Assembly: GCF_020379485.1 (NCBI RefSeq)
Contig: NC_063446.1
Coordinates: 15,746,471 to 15,810,470 of the forward strand
From: Brassica napus
Lineage: Eukaryota; Streptophyta; Magnoliopsida; Brassicales; Brassicaceae
Length of the DNA: 64,000 nt
Direction: 5' to 3'
Below the pieces are notes generated by a model, which had not been told where the DNA came from, did not search any database, and saw only the letters and a list, made by a program, of their open reading frames with translations. Below are positions 1 through 12,761 of this stretch, piece after piece (position 1 is the first letter of the stretch; every line of letters starts with the position of its first letter). A program made the position numbers and the translations under genes.

Positions 1-580
1 TAATGCTCTCCAAATGCTCTATGGTCAATACTCTCATATGAAGCTTTTAGAACAGTATTTGCATTTAAAATTTATAAAATTAAAGAAAATATATAATTAA
101 TTCATTTATTTTATTTAATAATATCATAAAATTATTTTTATATCTAGAAAATAAAATTTTGATTTCTAAAATTAATTTACAATAAAAATATATTTAAAAA
201 CAAAATAATATTTCACATTTAAAATATAATATAATTTATTTTAAATGTGAAATATTATTTTTTAAAATAGATATTTTAATTATAAAACTTATTTCAAAAT
301 AATATTTTTCGATATAAGCATAATTTTAAAATTATTAAATAAAATAAATTAATTATATATCTTTTTAATTTTATTTGTTATATTATATATATATTAGAAA
401 TATATTCATTAAAAATAAATATATTATATATTATATACTAATTTTTATAATAATTTTAAATAATATACTCATATTGCTCTACCAATCATCTTATTAAACA
501 GTTTAGCAAAAGCATACATCTCCTGCAGCATACTGCTACTACTAATGCTAATGCTCTACCAATCAAAGCCTAAGAATCAT
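1..580. mobile_element. Same long-TIR element, cut by the window start
   Basis: Bases 1-580 match 58025-58600, including the right terminal inverted repeat ending near 580. The left arm lies before the window start. Confidence 0.7.
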
Positions 581-914
581 CTTAGAGATGACACGTGGTT
601 AGGAAAACATGTTGTAATGTTTCAAGATTAATATATAGGGGATTTAACGTAACAAATAGTACAATTGTAAACCAAACTATTATCCAGCAAAGATATGTAT
701 ATAACTATATATGTAAGTAGAAAACATATGTATAATTCTTGTGACAAATGAAAATGAAAAAATATTGTAATCAAACTTGTACACAATGTTCTTTACTATT
801 CACCAATTATTTTTTCTTCTCCTCTCCCACCCTTTCATTATTATCATATTCATGAGCCACACACCAACCACTCCAATGTTTTGGTTTCAGAATTTTATAG
901 TTATACTAAATTAA

Positions 915-1199
915 GGTTGTGATTGGTTAATCTTTAGGGTAAGTCAGAGTAAATAAAAAGGTAAAAAGTGGAGTAAAACGAAAGAGGTGGAAAGATGAAA
1001 GAGAATAGAAAAATAGAGTAAAACATTTCTCGGATAAATATAAGAGTAAAATTGTAGTGTTGTTTCATTTTTTCTACGGTACACAGAGTAAACATGATAT
1101 GACAATTGTTTACATGATTGGTAACTTTATAGCTGAATATCGAGTAAATTAAATTCCAGAGTAAACATTTACTCTATAAATACCATCCAGTCACACTCC
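915..1199. mobile_element. Possible MITE (also at 58935-59219)
   Basis: The ends GGTTGTGATTGG and CCAGTCACACTCC form an imperfect inverted repeat around a sequence rich in the word GAGTAAA. The GTGATTGG-type terminus resembles hAT-type MITEs of Brassicaceae. I found no clear target-site duplication, so this is tentative. Confidence 0.35.
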
Positions 1200-4129
1200 A
1201 AGAAAAAACGAAAGATAGTAAATGGCATGTCTCTCTTACCGAATGATATATCAACCAATTGGATTATAGTAAAAAATATCCTTTTATTTTTGTTTTTAAC
1301 CTTTTTAAGATATGATTCGTAGCACTAAAAGCGGAAAAGTGGAAAACTATGTTGTTCTCGTCCTGTGTTCTGAAAAAGGGATCCCTTCTGAAAAGCATTG
1401 TAGACGGCCAAGCGTCTAGACTCTAATCACTCTAAAATCGTAGCAACTATTTTAACCGTTTAAACAATTTTAATAATGTATCATTTATAAATTATAGTAA
1501 TTAATATATTTTTATGAAAAAATTATGAAAATAAAATAATATAAATTTAACGCTTAAACTGATTAACTAATAATCAGGATCATGAGAGTTTATTAAGTTT
1601 TATGTTTAAGATTTATTGTATCTGTTTAATATGTTTTTGTAATGTTTGTATGTTTTTTAATGTAATTCATGTGTATTTTCTGTTAAATGAATAAACGATC
1701 TTCTTTACAAATCTGGTAATTATGAGAATATCAGAGCATAGTAACTAACAAAATAAATAAGTTGTATGTTTTAAGGTCTTCAAACTTATAAGAGCATGTG
1801 CAATGATTAAATCTTTATGAATTTTTTTCTCAGGCTTAAATAAAGAAAAAAATTAACAAAAAATAAGAAAAGGATAAACAAAAAATAAACAAAAAATAAG
1901 TAAAAATGATTATTTTTCCAGAAACTCTGCTTGCATGATTTTTTTTTATAACATTAGTTATTATTTTAATGGAAAACTAGATTTTGAACCGCACTTTCAA
2001 TCATATAATTTTTAATACTGTTTTATTTAATACAAATTATAAATTCATTCATAATTTATATATTTCATGTTTTATATAATGTTTATTAAATCTGTGTTCA
2101 TTATTTATTTTATTAGTTATTAAAAAGTTAAATTTTGAGTTTTATTAAGAATTATAATAAATATTCTATTTTAAAAGATGACTGCTAAAATTTGTATTTC
2201 TGAAGATATTTGTATGTGATTAGTTAAATTCAAACTTTAAGTATAAATAACATGTTATTATGGGCTATATTTAAGATTAAATTTCATTAGCGTATATTAA
2301 AATGTTTTTTCAAATTTTACCAATGGATTTCAATTTAGACATTTAATTAGTAAATAATTTTGATTATTATAGTCCAAACCCATAATTTGTCTGTTTATAT
2401 TGCTGACAAAAAAACCCCATAATTTGTTAATGGAACCGACAAAAAAGTTGTCTTTTTGCTTTTAAAGCGTGTGTTATTTCAGTTTGAAAATATAATGTGA
2501 AGATTTTATAAATAATTTATTGATTTTTATATTATATTTTTTACATTTTCGTATTTCCTTAAATATGTAGAAAACTATTGTTTGAGTTTTTATTGTACAA
2601 TAAATCATTTTAATTAGATTTGGGATTATGTAATAAATGTTAAACTATTGAATACTATAAATATATATCGAACATTGCACCTTCCCAAAAAATATAGATC
2701 TTGAAAATGTATAGATTTTAAATATTGCAGTTCCAATGATTGAAGAAAACTCTTCTATTAAATAGTTTTAGATCAATATTAAGTAAATACCTCCATATTA
2801 CGAAAATTGTTAAATTTTTGAAATTATATAATTTGATTATAACTTTTTAGATAAATATTAATGAGAATATGAAACTGTATTCTCACAATTGTTAGATTTC
2901 AAAAATGTACAGATTTTGAATACATATAGATCTATATATAATTGAGTATTATTATAAGATTTTGTTTTGATGACCATATATTACTTGTAACTAGCTTATA
3001 GTAGAATATGTATAGTCAAAAAAAAAAATTATATTTTGGGAATATATAGTTGGTATGTAAAATGATGAGAAATGATTATTTACGTATGTTACGTGTAAGT
3101 GTTTGGAACTATGCTAGGCGTTAGTCGGCGGACGATACGGGCCTAGCGCATTAACAATTAATCGGGGATTAATCTGGGCTAAGTTTTAAATATTTTTTTG
3201 TATTTTTATAAATATATTATGAATCATTAATTAGTTTGCATGAAAACGATAATTTTTCGAAGTAGTCTGGTGGTTACATAATCTCAGGTCAGCCTAAGAA
3301 TGCAGGTGCGACCCTAAAGCTACGCGTTTTTCTTCTTTCTATTTTTTTTTGCCTTTAATGAAGAGCAATAGCGTCATTTCCTCTTCATCTTTTCCAACTG
3401 TGTTTAGGGTTTTCGATTTTACAGCTTTTCCATGGCCGTAAAACATTTATAATCACACATATCATCGGATTTTGGTGTGTTTTCATGTTTTTATCCTTAA
3501 GACCTATAGATATGTCATCAAAATACAAGATTTTAAGCATTCAAAATCAAAAAAAAAAAATTGTTGTTGTCGATTTATTGGCCGACTACAGCTAACTCGC
3601 CACAGCCAAGCACCGCCGAGCGCCTCCTCGCCGACTAATCGCCCGTAGTGCCCGCGTTTTCGAACAGGAATGTAACCGGTTCGTTGCTTTCTCATGGATT
3701 ACTAAGCTTTGAAGCGAAAAATAAGTTTCATTGCTTTCTCATGGATTATGCTAACTTTTAAATTCTCTGAAATTGTATATTGAAATGAAAATATTTGGAA
3801 CTATATAATATAAGATGATATGGTATAATATGTTGTACGATATATGCAAATTCATTTTAATAATTGATGTCTAAACTATGTAGGTCCATAATTGAACAGA
3901 AGCTATGGTGTATATAACGAATTAACGACAATAAGGCTCGGTGCTAAACGTTGTATATTGTTTTGTGTACAAAGTATATCACGTGAAATGAGAAATATTA
4001 AAAGCATTAATTTAATATATCATATGGTTATAGTAATTAATGGTAAAACCAAAAATAAAAATAAAAGTTATAGAGAAGTACAACAATTTTGTATAGTAGA
4101 GTTTTAGGTCGATTTGTTTTTCAATGGTA

Positions 4130-4160
4130 CTAGGTGATTCTCCTGTGCTCTTGCACGGAT
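4130..4160 (-). mobile_element. Possible Helitron 3' terminus (also near 62151)
   Basis: Read on the minus strand, a short hairpin (GTGC/GCAC stem, plus-strand 4142-4158) is followed 8-9 bases later by CTAG and then T, the usual Helitron 3' end. The matching 5' terminus was not found, so the extent of the element is unknown. Confidence 0.4.
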
Positions 4161-5180
4161 ATAAATCTTTGTAAAATTAATATATTATAATTAATTGATA
4201 TTTACTTTTGGTTTTAAATCAATTTATAATTTATAGGTATAATTTATATTAATATTATATTATTTTAATTAGACATATGATTTTGGATCTAGTCGATTTG
4301 GTTGTTTTTGGGTCAATAATCGATTGTTTATCACTTGAATATATTGGATTACATCTATTTCTCTGAATTCAACTATAATATTTTATTCTAAATATAGTTA
4401 ATTTTGATTAAATTATTATTTGCATTTAGATTGACTATTTTCTTAGATATCTAAATATATTTTAGTATGATTATGTATAACATAATATATATTGGGCTTA
4501 GAATTAAATAAAAAATAACCAGAAGTGTTTGATCGAAAATTACATAAATGAATATAACGATAATATTTGGAAGTCTCATGCATATATATATATTATTATA
4601 TTGTAACAATTAGGTAATATTTTATTCTAATTTATTAATATGTTTTGAGTCATTTTGTAATTTATATGTATAAAAATAAATAGATTCTTATTATAAAATT
4701 ATATTTTGTTATTGTAGTTAGATCTTTGATTTTGGATATAAGTTGGATTAGTCGAGTCACTCATGTTGTGAGTATATTGAGTTACATATAAATTTTTTCA
4801 AATTCAAAGTCAAGTATAAATATTTTTATTATAATTAAGTCAAATCAAATTAGTTTTATTTATCGGTTAAATTTTCATGTATTTTCATAATATTTATCAA
4901 AATTACATGTTGATATTTTAAAAATATATTAGCAAATAAAGAGATGATCAATAGGAAATTACATACATAAGTATAACTGATAGATATTTATAAGCTCATG
5001 AACGAATATCAATATTATAGTAATTAAAATACTTTATAACTTCTAAATAATTGTATGCCTTAGATTAATTGAAAGAAATCTTAAAAATTAGAATTCAGAT
5101 TTGTTTGGATATTTTAATTATGGGTATATTAAGTTCCACAAACATAAAAAAACGGAAAACATATTTTTTTAATAATGACA

Positions 5181-5216
<36 letters not shown>

Positions 5217-6077
5217 CTCATTTATAGTATATGCTATTTAAAAAGATTCTGTAATTATTTGATCAAAATATGCTTATCATAAAAAAATATTCTGAGGTTC
5301 CATTTTTAATATCTCTTAAAAAAATCAGCACTACAACTGTGATTGTTTCTGTGAAATCATATTATATAATTAAATTATAATTTATAGATATTTGTTTGAT
5401 GTAATTGTAAGATATTATAGTCAGCTAGAGATTATGAAAAAAATATTTCAATAATAATAATAATTAACCGATTTTAGCAAATTAAACATATATGAGTTTA
5501 TGTTATTTAATTATTGTATGTAATCATCTAAGAAAATAGATAGATATAAAGAAAATATTATTATTGCTTTGAACATATATCTATTTTATATTGTATAAAG
5601 TATTTTTTAAAGGAATAATATTTATTTTTAATATCAATATTACCTTTGTGAACTTATTTTTTATGATATCATATTATACTAAAATATATTTTTTTCATCT
5701 AAGAAAAAATTATAGATAAAGAAAGTATTTTTATTACTTTGATAGTTTATTTTTGTTATGTAAAAATATGTTTTAAACGGAGTATTACTATTTTGTAAAC
5801 TTTTTTTAATGAAATCATATTATATATACATATATTTTCGTTTTTTTTTTAACTTTATAAGTGTTTCCTTTTTTTATTATATATGTTATTTGAATTTTTT
5901 AAAAAGAAACAAAATAAAAATTAATAATAGTATTTAAATTTAATATTTTTAATTCATTAAGGATAGCTCTAAATAACTGTTGTAAGAAATTAAAATAAGT
6001 GGGACATGTAGGAAACTGAGTTATCAAATAATATAATAGAAATAGATTTTTTAAAAATATCCAATATATGTTGCTAA

Positions 6078-6341
6078 AGGCATCTCCTTCTCCATTCCAT
6101 TTTTTCCTTTAAAATAGAGTAAAAGTGAATATAGAGTAAGAAATGCTCCAACCCAACTTCATATATCACTCCATAATAAAATTTACTCCATAAATGAAGT
6201 AATTTATTTTTTGTTTGTTCATCACTCCATTATAGAGTGGAAAATGAAGCGGAAAATGGAGTAGAGTTTTAGCAATTTTACTCTATTTTCACTTTTACTC
6301 TATTTCGGAGGAAAAAATGAAATTTTACATCGGAGATGCTT
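6078..6341. mobile_element. PIF/Harbinger-like MITE (264 bp)
   Basis: The ends AGGCATCTCC and GGAGATGCTT are inverted repeats and each is flanked by TAA (6075-6077 and 6342-6344), the 3-bp duplication typical of PIF/Harbinger elements. The interior repeats words such as ACTCCAT and TTTTACTC and has no coding potential. It lies just outside the right edge of the visible 6-kb repeat. Confidence 0.65.
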
Positions 6342-6383
6342 TAAGAAATTCGTTAGAGTTTTTCCCATTGCGCGTGCCCTAAA

Positions 6384-6551
6384 CCTCCTCTCGGCTCAAA
6401 AATCTCCTTAGTTTATTCAAAATCAACCAACAAAGATAATTGACTGTACTTGTCAGATGTCTGACTAATCCTGTTAACAATGTTTTAGCATTACTTGTGG
6501 TTGTTAACCTCAGTGATCACTTCCTTCCCATTCTGAATATTGAACTTCACC
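6384..6551 (-). pseudogene. Relict fragment of the MESD-like gene (exon 2 end, intron, exon 3 start)
   Basis: This stretch resembles 14750-14910 inside the MESD-like gene. Read on the minus strand it has a block coding VKFNIQNGKEVITEV, matching VMFNMQNGKEVTEV, then intron-like sequence, then an exon-3-like start (LRRFLSREE against LREFVLSQEE). The intron is kept, so it arose by DNA duplication and not by reverse transcription. It is degenerate and too short to function. Confidence 0.6.
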
Positions 6552-7113
6552 TTTTCAATTCTAATTAACCACTTGAGCAAAATAAAGAACAAGAATTTCA
6601 TAACCAAATTATCATTATCATCTTGACACTGCTTGCTCGGCCATCTCTTGTACTTTTGTTGGTAGAGCAAACCAAATTACACAATTGATCTTTGAACAAT
6701 GTGACTATGTAGATGTTATGTTTTTCTTTAGCCTATTGGATCTTATCATATTAAAGTCTGGTTTATTCTCTTCTGTGGCTTGTGAGCTCTGATGCTAAAA
6801 CAATGGAACATGTCTTCCTTATTTGGCTTGTGAGTTCATATAAACACAAACTGAAACAAGAATTAAACTAATATAGAATTGGACTCTGAATTGGATACAC
6901 CAACAAAAATACTCAAAACGTGGTTTTACAAATAAAAGGATCAATCATTACAAAGTAAAGAAATCAAGTCAAAACTGCATCTACTTCAGCAACTGGTGAA
7001 CCATTCTCTCTCTCCTATTTTCTCATATAACCAACCAAAACTGTGCCAAGCCATTGAATTCATCAATTGTATCCTGAAGATTAACCTTCACATCCAAACC
7101 ATACCCTATCAGT

Positions 7114-9056
7114 TCAACTCAAAATTACGATAGAAGTGAAGATGATATGCTGCCAAAGAAGAGATATCATACCTATATGCCGTCTTGTAGTCCCGTTGCC
7201 GTTCATGGAAAAGTGAACAGGCCTTCTTACTTGTCCTTGCGATCCAACCCAATTGGAGTTCAATCTTCGAGCAAAATCTTCTACCTCTCTGTATATATTT
7301 TCACTATGTAAGAATAAGGAAAACAATCGTGGCCACAGGTTTTGTATTAACAGGAATCTTACCTATCAAGCATTTCCTTCATGGCTGGATCCATTTCATC
7401 ATCTGAATCTCCATCTTCAGACCCGGCCTTTGGCGTAAAGATGTCATCTTCCGTACTAGGTAAGTTGGGTACCTCTACCTCTCTCGTGATGGATCCAGTC
7501 TCTTCGGCTCCTTCTTTTTCATTTGAGGAAACAATCTTCTGGTCCTTCTTTTTCTTGTTCTTCTTCTTTCCCTTTGACGTCTTTACTACCTTGGCATCTG
7601 AGAAACAGAACTTTCCTTACTTCCAATGAGGCCTTCAAAAGGAAGTAGAATAGAGGAACGAGAGGACTAAGAAACAACACAAACATAAATTCACACGGGA
7701 AACAATCTATAGGTGTACTTCTTGCACAAAAATGAAGTTGATAGATATGCAACGAGACAGCAGCATAGACGATGACTATTTTATCTCAGGCAGTAAGTAA
7801 AAAGAGAATAGTCAATCAACAAAAGTATACATCATTGAATTAACACACAGTTCTAGACATGAACTACAATGTGGTGGTACAATGTTAAATAGATAACTAA
7901 GAGTGGCTAAAGAAGAAACAGAACAAAAAGAAAGGATTCTATGAAGTCAGAAAACCAGAGTAAGATCAAAGCAAAGTACCTCCGCCGTTTATAAACGATA
8001 CCAGGTCATCCACAGAACGTTCGTCCACATGTTCTTCAACCTCAACATTCTAAAACATGGAAAACCCCAACTTAATAAGCTAGTGAAAGAGCTCAACTTC
8101 ATTCAATAGCCTAAACAAGTAAAATAACATACCTGCAATCTCTCTCCTTCTTTTAGCTCCTTTCTTTTCTTTGCGTTCAATCTGTTCAGTAGTCGAATCC
8201 CTGGATCATCCATTGTGTTCTTCAGAGGCAATAATCTCTCCTCCTGGATAAAAAATCATTAAAAGGTGGTCAAAAAGAAAAGCAGAAGGAGGAGACAAAA
8301 TCCTACTAAGGGATGATCTATGACATACGTCAGTAAGGTGACTAAGGTCATCAGGAAAATTAAGTATCTCTCTCATCTCCTCAGGGGTTTTTCCTTCCAT
8401 GCTTCGTCCAAGTGTGCGACAAGTAAGATCAACCAACGGCTTCAGCTGTAAACTGCCAGCGGCTGAGGCCAACTCACGTAGCATCGTTGTGTCCATCCGG
8501 ATGAATTTTTGATCATAAGTTTTTCGTTCCTAAAGAGCAGATAAATTAGATGCATTGAAAGAGGCCAGATCGACATGGAAATATTATACAAACCTTGTTT
8601 GAACGTCCATGCACTAGATGAAATCTACAGTAATCAAGAATCAAGCTGAGCGTAGCTTGATTTACTTGCTGTGGAAGCGATATTGGATGATTCTTAGAAG
8701 TTCCAACACCCTTGCATACGACCTCTTGACATATCATGGGAAAGAAGATCGCAATCTCTTTTTCCACTAGGTGAATTGAACCATCAGCAGTTTTAAGCCA
8801 GATGTAGGACTGCATCATCTGAATCCATGACAGAGTAAAAACTAGTTTTATTTTTGGAGCAAGGTGCACAATGCATTTAGTCAAGAACTATACTTACTCA
8901 CAATATCTAACAACCATCACAACCTTAAACAATACTAGCCAGATCATTGACATCTATGTGAAACAGTGCTTAACAAAAATTGGCTATCAACAGAAAAAAA
9001 GAAAGAAAGAAAATTTTCACCTCTCGTTGCATGATGGCCAGATAACTTTCTGACAT
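7114..9056 (-). CDS. ASK20: SKP1-like protein 20 (ASK20/ASK21 type)
   Basis: Seven exons on the minus strand join in one frame to 350 residues: 9021-9056, 8594-8818, 8329-8529, 8133-8243, 7980-8049, 7363-7597 and 7114-7288, all with GT/AG borders. The N-terminal ~155 residues are a SKP1 fold (POZ part beginning SYIWLKTADGS, then a C-terminal helical part with MDTTMLRELASAA and PEEMREILNF). Unlike ordinary SKP1 (~160 residues) it has a long charged tail with a lysine-rich run (KGKKKNKKKKD) and an end block REVEDFARRLNSNWVGS, which is the ASK20/21 hallmark. SKP1 proteins link F-box proteins to CUL1 in SCF ubiquitin ligases; whether the extended forms do so is less clear. The frame is intact. 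A/T-rich sequence at 9060-9700 looks like 5' UTR with an intron. Confidence 0.9.
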
Positions 9057-9850
9057 TGGTAATGGATTAGATGACCCAGGCACTGTATTGGTGCTATTAG
9101 GCTCCTTAAAAATGAAATGATAGTTGCACATTCAGATCCAAGAAATAGGAGACACACCCTACTATACAATGCCTCTGTTTGCTTCAAAAACTTGAAGCTC
9201 TCTCTCTTCGGGATAAAAAACTAGCCAAGTAGATGACGATCTTAAGCAAATATATATCCACCAAACAAGTAAAAGAAAGGCACAACATATAAATCTAATA
9301 GAGAGAGAGAGAGATTAACCGCTCCAGCAAAAATAAATACTTTTAATAACATAATCGTCTTCTTAATGGTTTCGTAATCTCAAAAGGAATCAACTCTTTG
9401 GCAAAGAATCATCTCCCCTTTAATGCCAAACACACAAAAGATTTTGAACCAAAGAAGATCCAATTCAATCAAGAAACCAAAAGTAACAACCCTAAACAAA
9501 AGAATATAAGCATGAAAACGGAACTACAACTCAAGAAAGTGAAATCTAAGCTTGATTATACCAATAACACAATCAAACACGTAAGAGTGTAGAGATTATA
9601 CAGAACATGCAATCTACCGATTTGAGCTCTTTTGGAACGAAGAAGAGTCATCTAATAAACCCGCCGTACCTTAAAGTTGAGATTAAGAAATGGAAGTTTA
9701 CTAGCGGCGGAGGGGATTTCAATCTGACGGTGGCGAGCGGGAGAGGCTAGTTAGTTCGTCGAGTTATCGGAAACGAAATCAATGGTTGGTTAGTCTCCGG
9801 TTCAACTCAGTGGACTGGTGTAGTGAGTGGCTCGGCTCGAGTTGTGTTAT
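9057..9850 (-). other. Probable 5' UTR, UTR intron and promoter of the SKP1-like gene
   Basis: No reading frame is supported. The stretch contains CT/GA-rich leader-like sequence near 9300 and 9600-9760 on the minus strand, as expected for an ASK20-type gene with a leader intron. The transcription start cannot be fixed from sequence alone. Confidence 0.4.
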
Positions 9851-10031
9851 GTTAGTTCGTCGCTTGGATGATTTATATATTTTTCTCGCTAATTTTTATT
9901 TATTTATTATGTGAAAAAATGATTTTTCTCAATTACCAGACCCGCCGCAGATGGATCTTGAGTGGGGGTTTGTGGACTCAAATGTCAGCCCATTCAAAAT
10001 TGTCGTTTAATATAGCCCAAAGTATGGGCCA

Positions 10032-10137
10032 ATATTTAAAGGGCTCGAATCTTTTTACATGGATTAACTAAAACTGTTATGTGGAAAACAAAAATATTTA
10101 AAGGGCTCGAATCTTTTCACATGGATTAACTAAAAGG
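10032..10137. repeat. Local direct repeat, ~42 bp x2
   Basis: A block containing TTTAAAGGGCTCGAATCTTT and ACATGGATTAACTAAAA occurs at about 10034-10074 and again at about 10096-10135, with one base difference. No function is evident. Confidence 0.85.
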
Positions 10138-11734
10138 AGAATTTGTGAAATAACTGAAAAAAAAAACAAAAATTAGATTTTTATAGAGAGGGACGAGACA
10201 AATAGGAAGGAAAAGGAAGAGAGAAAAGAGGAATTTGTTTACTTAGCTAATTTGAGTTTTTTGTTTGGTTATGGAATGCAATTTCCCTTTAACTAAAAAC
10301 AAAAATAAGCCTCCTAAGAGCATCATTGGTGGTAAGATATTCATATGGATATCTCAGTAAAATAAATATGATATAGTTATCTTATTAAATTTTAAACAAA
10401 AAGAGTGTTTAAACCATTAATATAAAGACAGGTGTTATTTGGAGGGGTTTTTGAATATTTTTTTTGAGTCTCTAATGAAAATATCCATCTCATCTATTTC
10501 ATCTGTTTTAATTAATTTTTAGATTTGTTTAATGGGAGAAACCGGTTAAGTTATCCTCAACGAGGGTGTTCTAAGTGGAGGTCAGGTGGGAGAGTAACGC
10601 CACGGAAATAATAGGAGTGGGCATGACATAATTGCACCTTTGATGAAGAAACCATCAAAATAAAATAGGGAAGAATGATTAATATTGGTCTCTGACTGTG
10701 ACAAGTTTTTGGGGGTGGCTTGGTCGGTTTTGTAGACGTAAGTTCGTGCCACGTGTCCTTTTATCCATGGAATGGACGGCTTGGAATCATGGACTTGAGA
10801 ATATTCTCATATCAAATCCAAACAAATTACAACCTTCTCGAATTTATTTCTTCGCTAAAGTTAGAAGCTATGGCTTCTTCGTCAAAGTACGTAGCAAAAA
10901 CATAATAAACAATTGCGAATCCGTAGGAATAACAATAGTAGATAGTATTTAATTAAACACGTTGAATAATATATATGAAGGATCGATTATTATATTTTTT
11001 CTTCATTTTCCGAATACATGGAAAACATAATGGTGTAGAATGGGTTGAAAATATGTAATACGAATTCTTCAGAATTTTTGTGGATGTCAAAAAAATGTTG
11101 CAAACCCGATATTACCATACGATCTACAGTTTATTTAACCAAAAATCAGTCACAAGGATAAAAGCAAGATGGTGTACACCTCACTCATGATTTTAATTTC
11201 TATGAGATATATGGCATACATGTTAGTGATTTAGAAATTCAGTATATGGCATACATTAGTATCAAACTTATCAAAATTAATTAATCTTATGCCACAAACC
11301 AGATTTGACACGAGGATTTTCAGTCATATGTTTGACCAATTGAGTTATCCTGACCATTATCAAAACATATGAGATGACTGTTTTTTCCGACGATATGAAC
11401 AAATTTAAATTGATGTGTCGATATCAACAATAACTTATTATTTTGATGAATCAGTTCTCGGGACAAGAAGATTATGCAAAGACTTCCTTTCCGTATATGA
11501 GCTTGGTTGGTTAATGGAGTTTGGGTGATAAAAGAAAGCGAATTTTGGTATCTCTGAGTAGAAGAAAACAGCATATGTGTAGTAGGACATCAAAGCAACG
11601 AGGCAACCATTATTGTTCAAATGTTCACAGCTTTTTTTTCTTTTGGCTTAAACGTTGCTGTCTTTCCTTTTTGGCATATAGTGGATTGCAGCCCAATATT
11701 ACACAGCCCCAATCTTCTTCGTTCATTCCACTCA

Positions 11735-11830
11735 TATGTATATATGCCATTTACACATTAATGGTTGATGGTTTGCATGCTGTCTATATATGCCATTTAC
11801 ACATTAATGCTTGATGGTTTGCATGCTGCA
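11735..11830. repeat. Tandem duplication, ~45-50 bp x2
   Basis: Two adjacent copies carry TATATGCCATTTACACATTA followed by ATGxTTGATGGTTTGCATGCTG. They differ at one base in the core (GGTTGATGG against GCTTGATGG). Confidence 0.85.
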
Positions 11831-12665
11831 TGTATATACAGTTTTTGAGCTACTAGTTATATATTTACCCATATTAATTGATCTATGGATGAATTTAGAA
11901 ATTTCAGTTAAACAATATACAGGTCTCATCTGGCATGGTTATTACCATCACTCCTAACTTTGATTATGTTGCACAATTAGTATTCTTATGAGATTGTACT
12001 TAGAAAACAAGAAGAAAATGTTATAGATTTTACACCAAAAAGCAAGTTAACCTTGGTTTCTTAGCCTGATTTGACATTTTTTTTTAAATAATTTTCTGGT
12101 AAAAAACAGATTCTTATATCTCTTATTGAAAGACAGCTCTTAGTTTTTATTAGTTTTATAATTAAAAAAAGCTAATAACCGTATTTTAACCGAAGTTAAG
12201 AATTCCAGTTAAGAGACCGGAGTTAATAATGGTGTTAGTGCATCCTACTCATGACAAAAGTCCAAATAAACCGCCCGTTTATCTCAACCACAACTTTTTC
12301 ATCCTTTCACTTTTAATATTTTATTAGAGTTTTCAGTATTCTTTTTGTCATATTTTTTTCTTTTCGACTCTTTTTTGTCATAATCAACATTCATAAAAGA
12401 CATAATTCGAAAAATAACTATCCACATTATCTACATATAAAAGTCATTTGATTAGAGAACACAAAACAGCTGGAAAGCGTAATTTGAAACTCTGGCAACA
12501 GAATATAATTATCATTAATCAATAATTAGTATTATCAGCAACAAAGATGATAACGTTAATTATATCATGAAATTAAACTAAGCAATTAACAAAGTAACTA
12601 TCACCGTGTTTTAATTAATTTTATTTCCATTTGTTTGCATTATCTTCCAGCTTCAGCTCCGTCAC

Positions 12666-12672
12666 TATAAAA
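12666..12672 (+). promoter_or_regulatory. TATA box of the aquaporin gene
   Basis: TATAAAA lies 90 bases before the start codon. It is followed by a CT-rich leader and a (GA)n run at 12727-12742 just upstream of the ATG, a common layout for highly expressed plant genes. Confidence 0.65.
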
Positions 12673-12761
12673 CCACCACTCACTGCTTCTCTGCATCTCT
12701 GCAACACATTATTACACACTCATCTAGAGAGAGAGAGAGAGAAGAAGAAGAAACTCAAGAG

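Larger units (their letters stand above)
1..5981. repeat. Left copy of a ~6-kb direct repeat (matches 58025-64000)
   Basis: The whole stretch recurs at the right end of the window in the same orientation, offset by about 58.02 kb. By eye the only differences I found are length changes in homopolymers or short AT runs (for example near 113, 258, 391, 1660, 2535, 3550, 5190, 5655 and 5895); I found no substitution. It is AT-rich and holds no convincing gene. Contents include the right part of a TIR element (1-580), a DUF295-flank-like module (about 755-905), a possible MITE (915-1199), a GC-rich block (3113-3690) and a possible Helitron end (4130). The left limit of the repeat is not visible because the window starts inside it. 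Confidence 0.97.
9851..12660. other. Intergenic region upstream of the aquaporin gene
   Basis: AT-rich spacer of about 2.8 kb. Only short chance frames are present. It contains two short local duplications (annotated separately), and its 3' part is presumably the aquaporin promoter. Confidence 0.6.

Noticed and set aside
3892..4107. Open frame of 71 codons, repeated at 61913-62128
   Set aside because: It begins at a non-ATG codon, has no recognisable domain, and is preserved only because the whole 6-kb repeat is preserved.
5180..5215. (AT)n runs at 5187-5211, 26337-26360, 37928-37962 and 57453-57475
   Set aside because: Ordinary microsatellites; no sign of function.
10698..10952. Short plus-strand frames upstream of the aquaporin gene
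   Set aside because: Overlapping frames of 60-85 codons with no recognisable domain, in AT-rich spacer.
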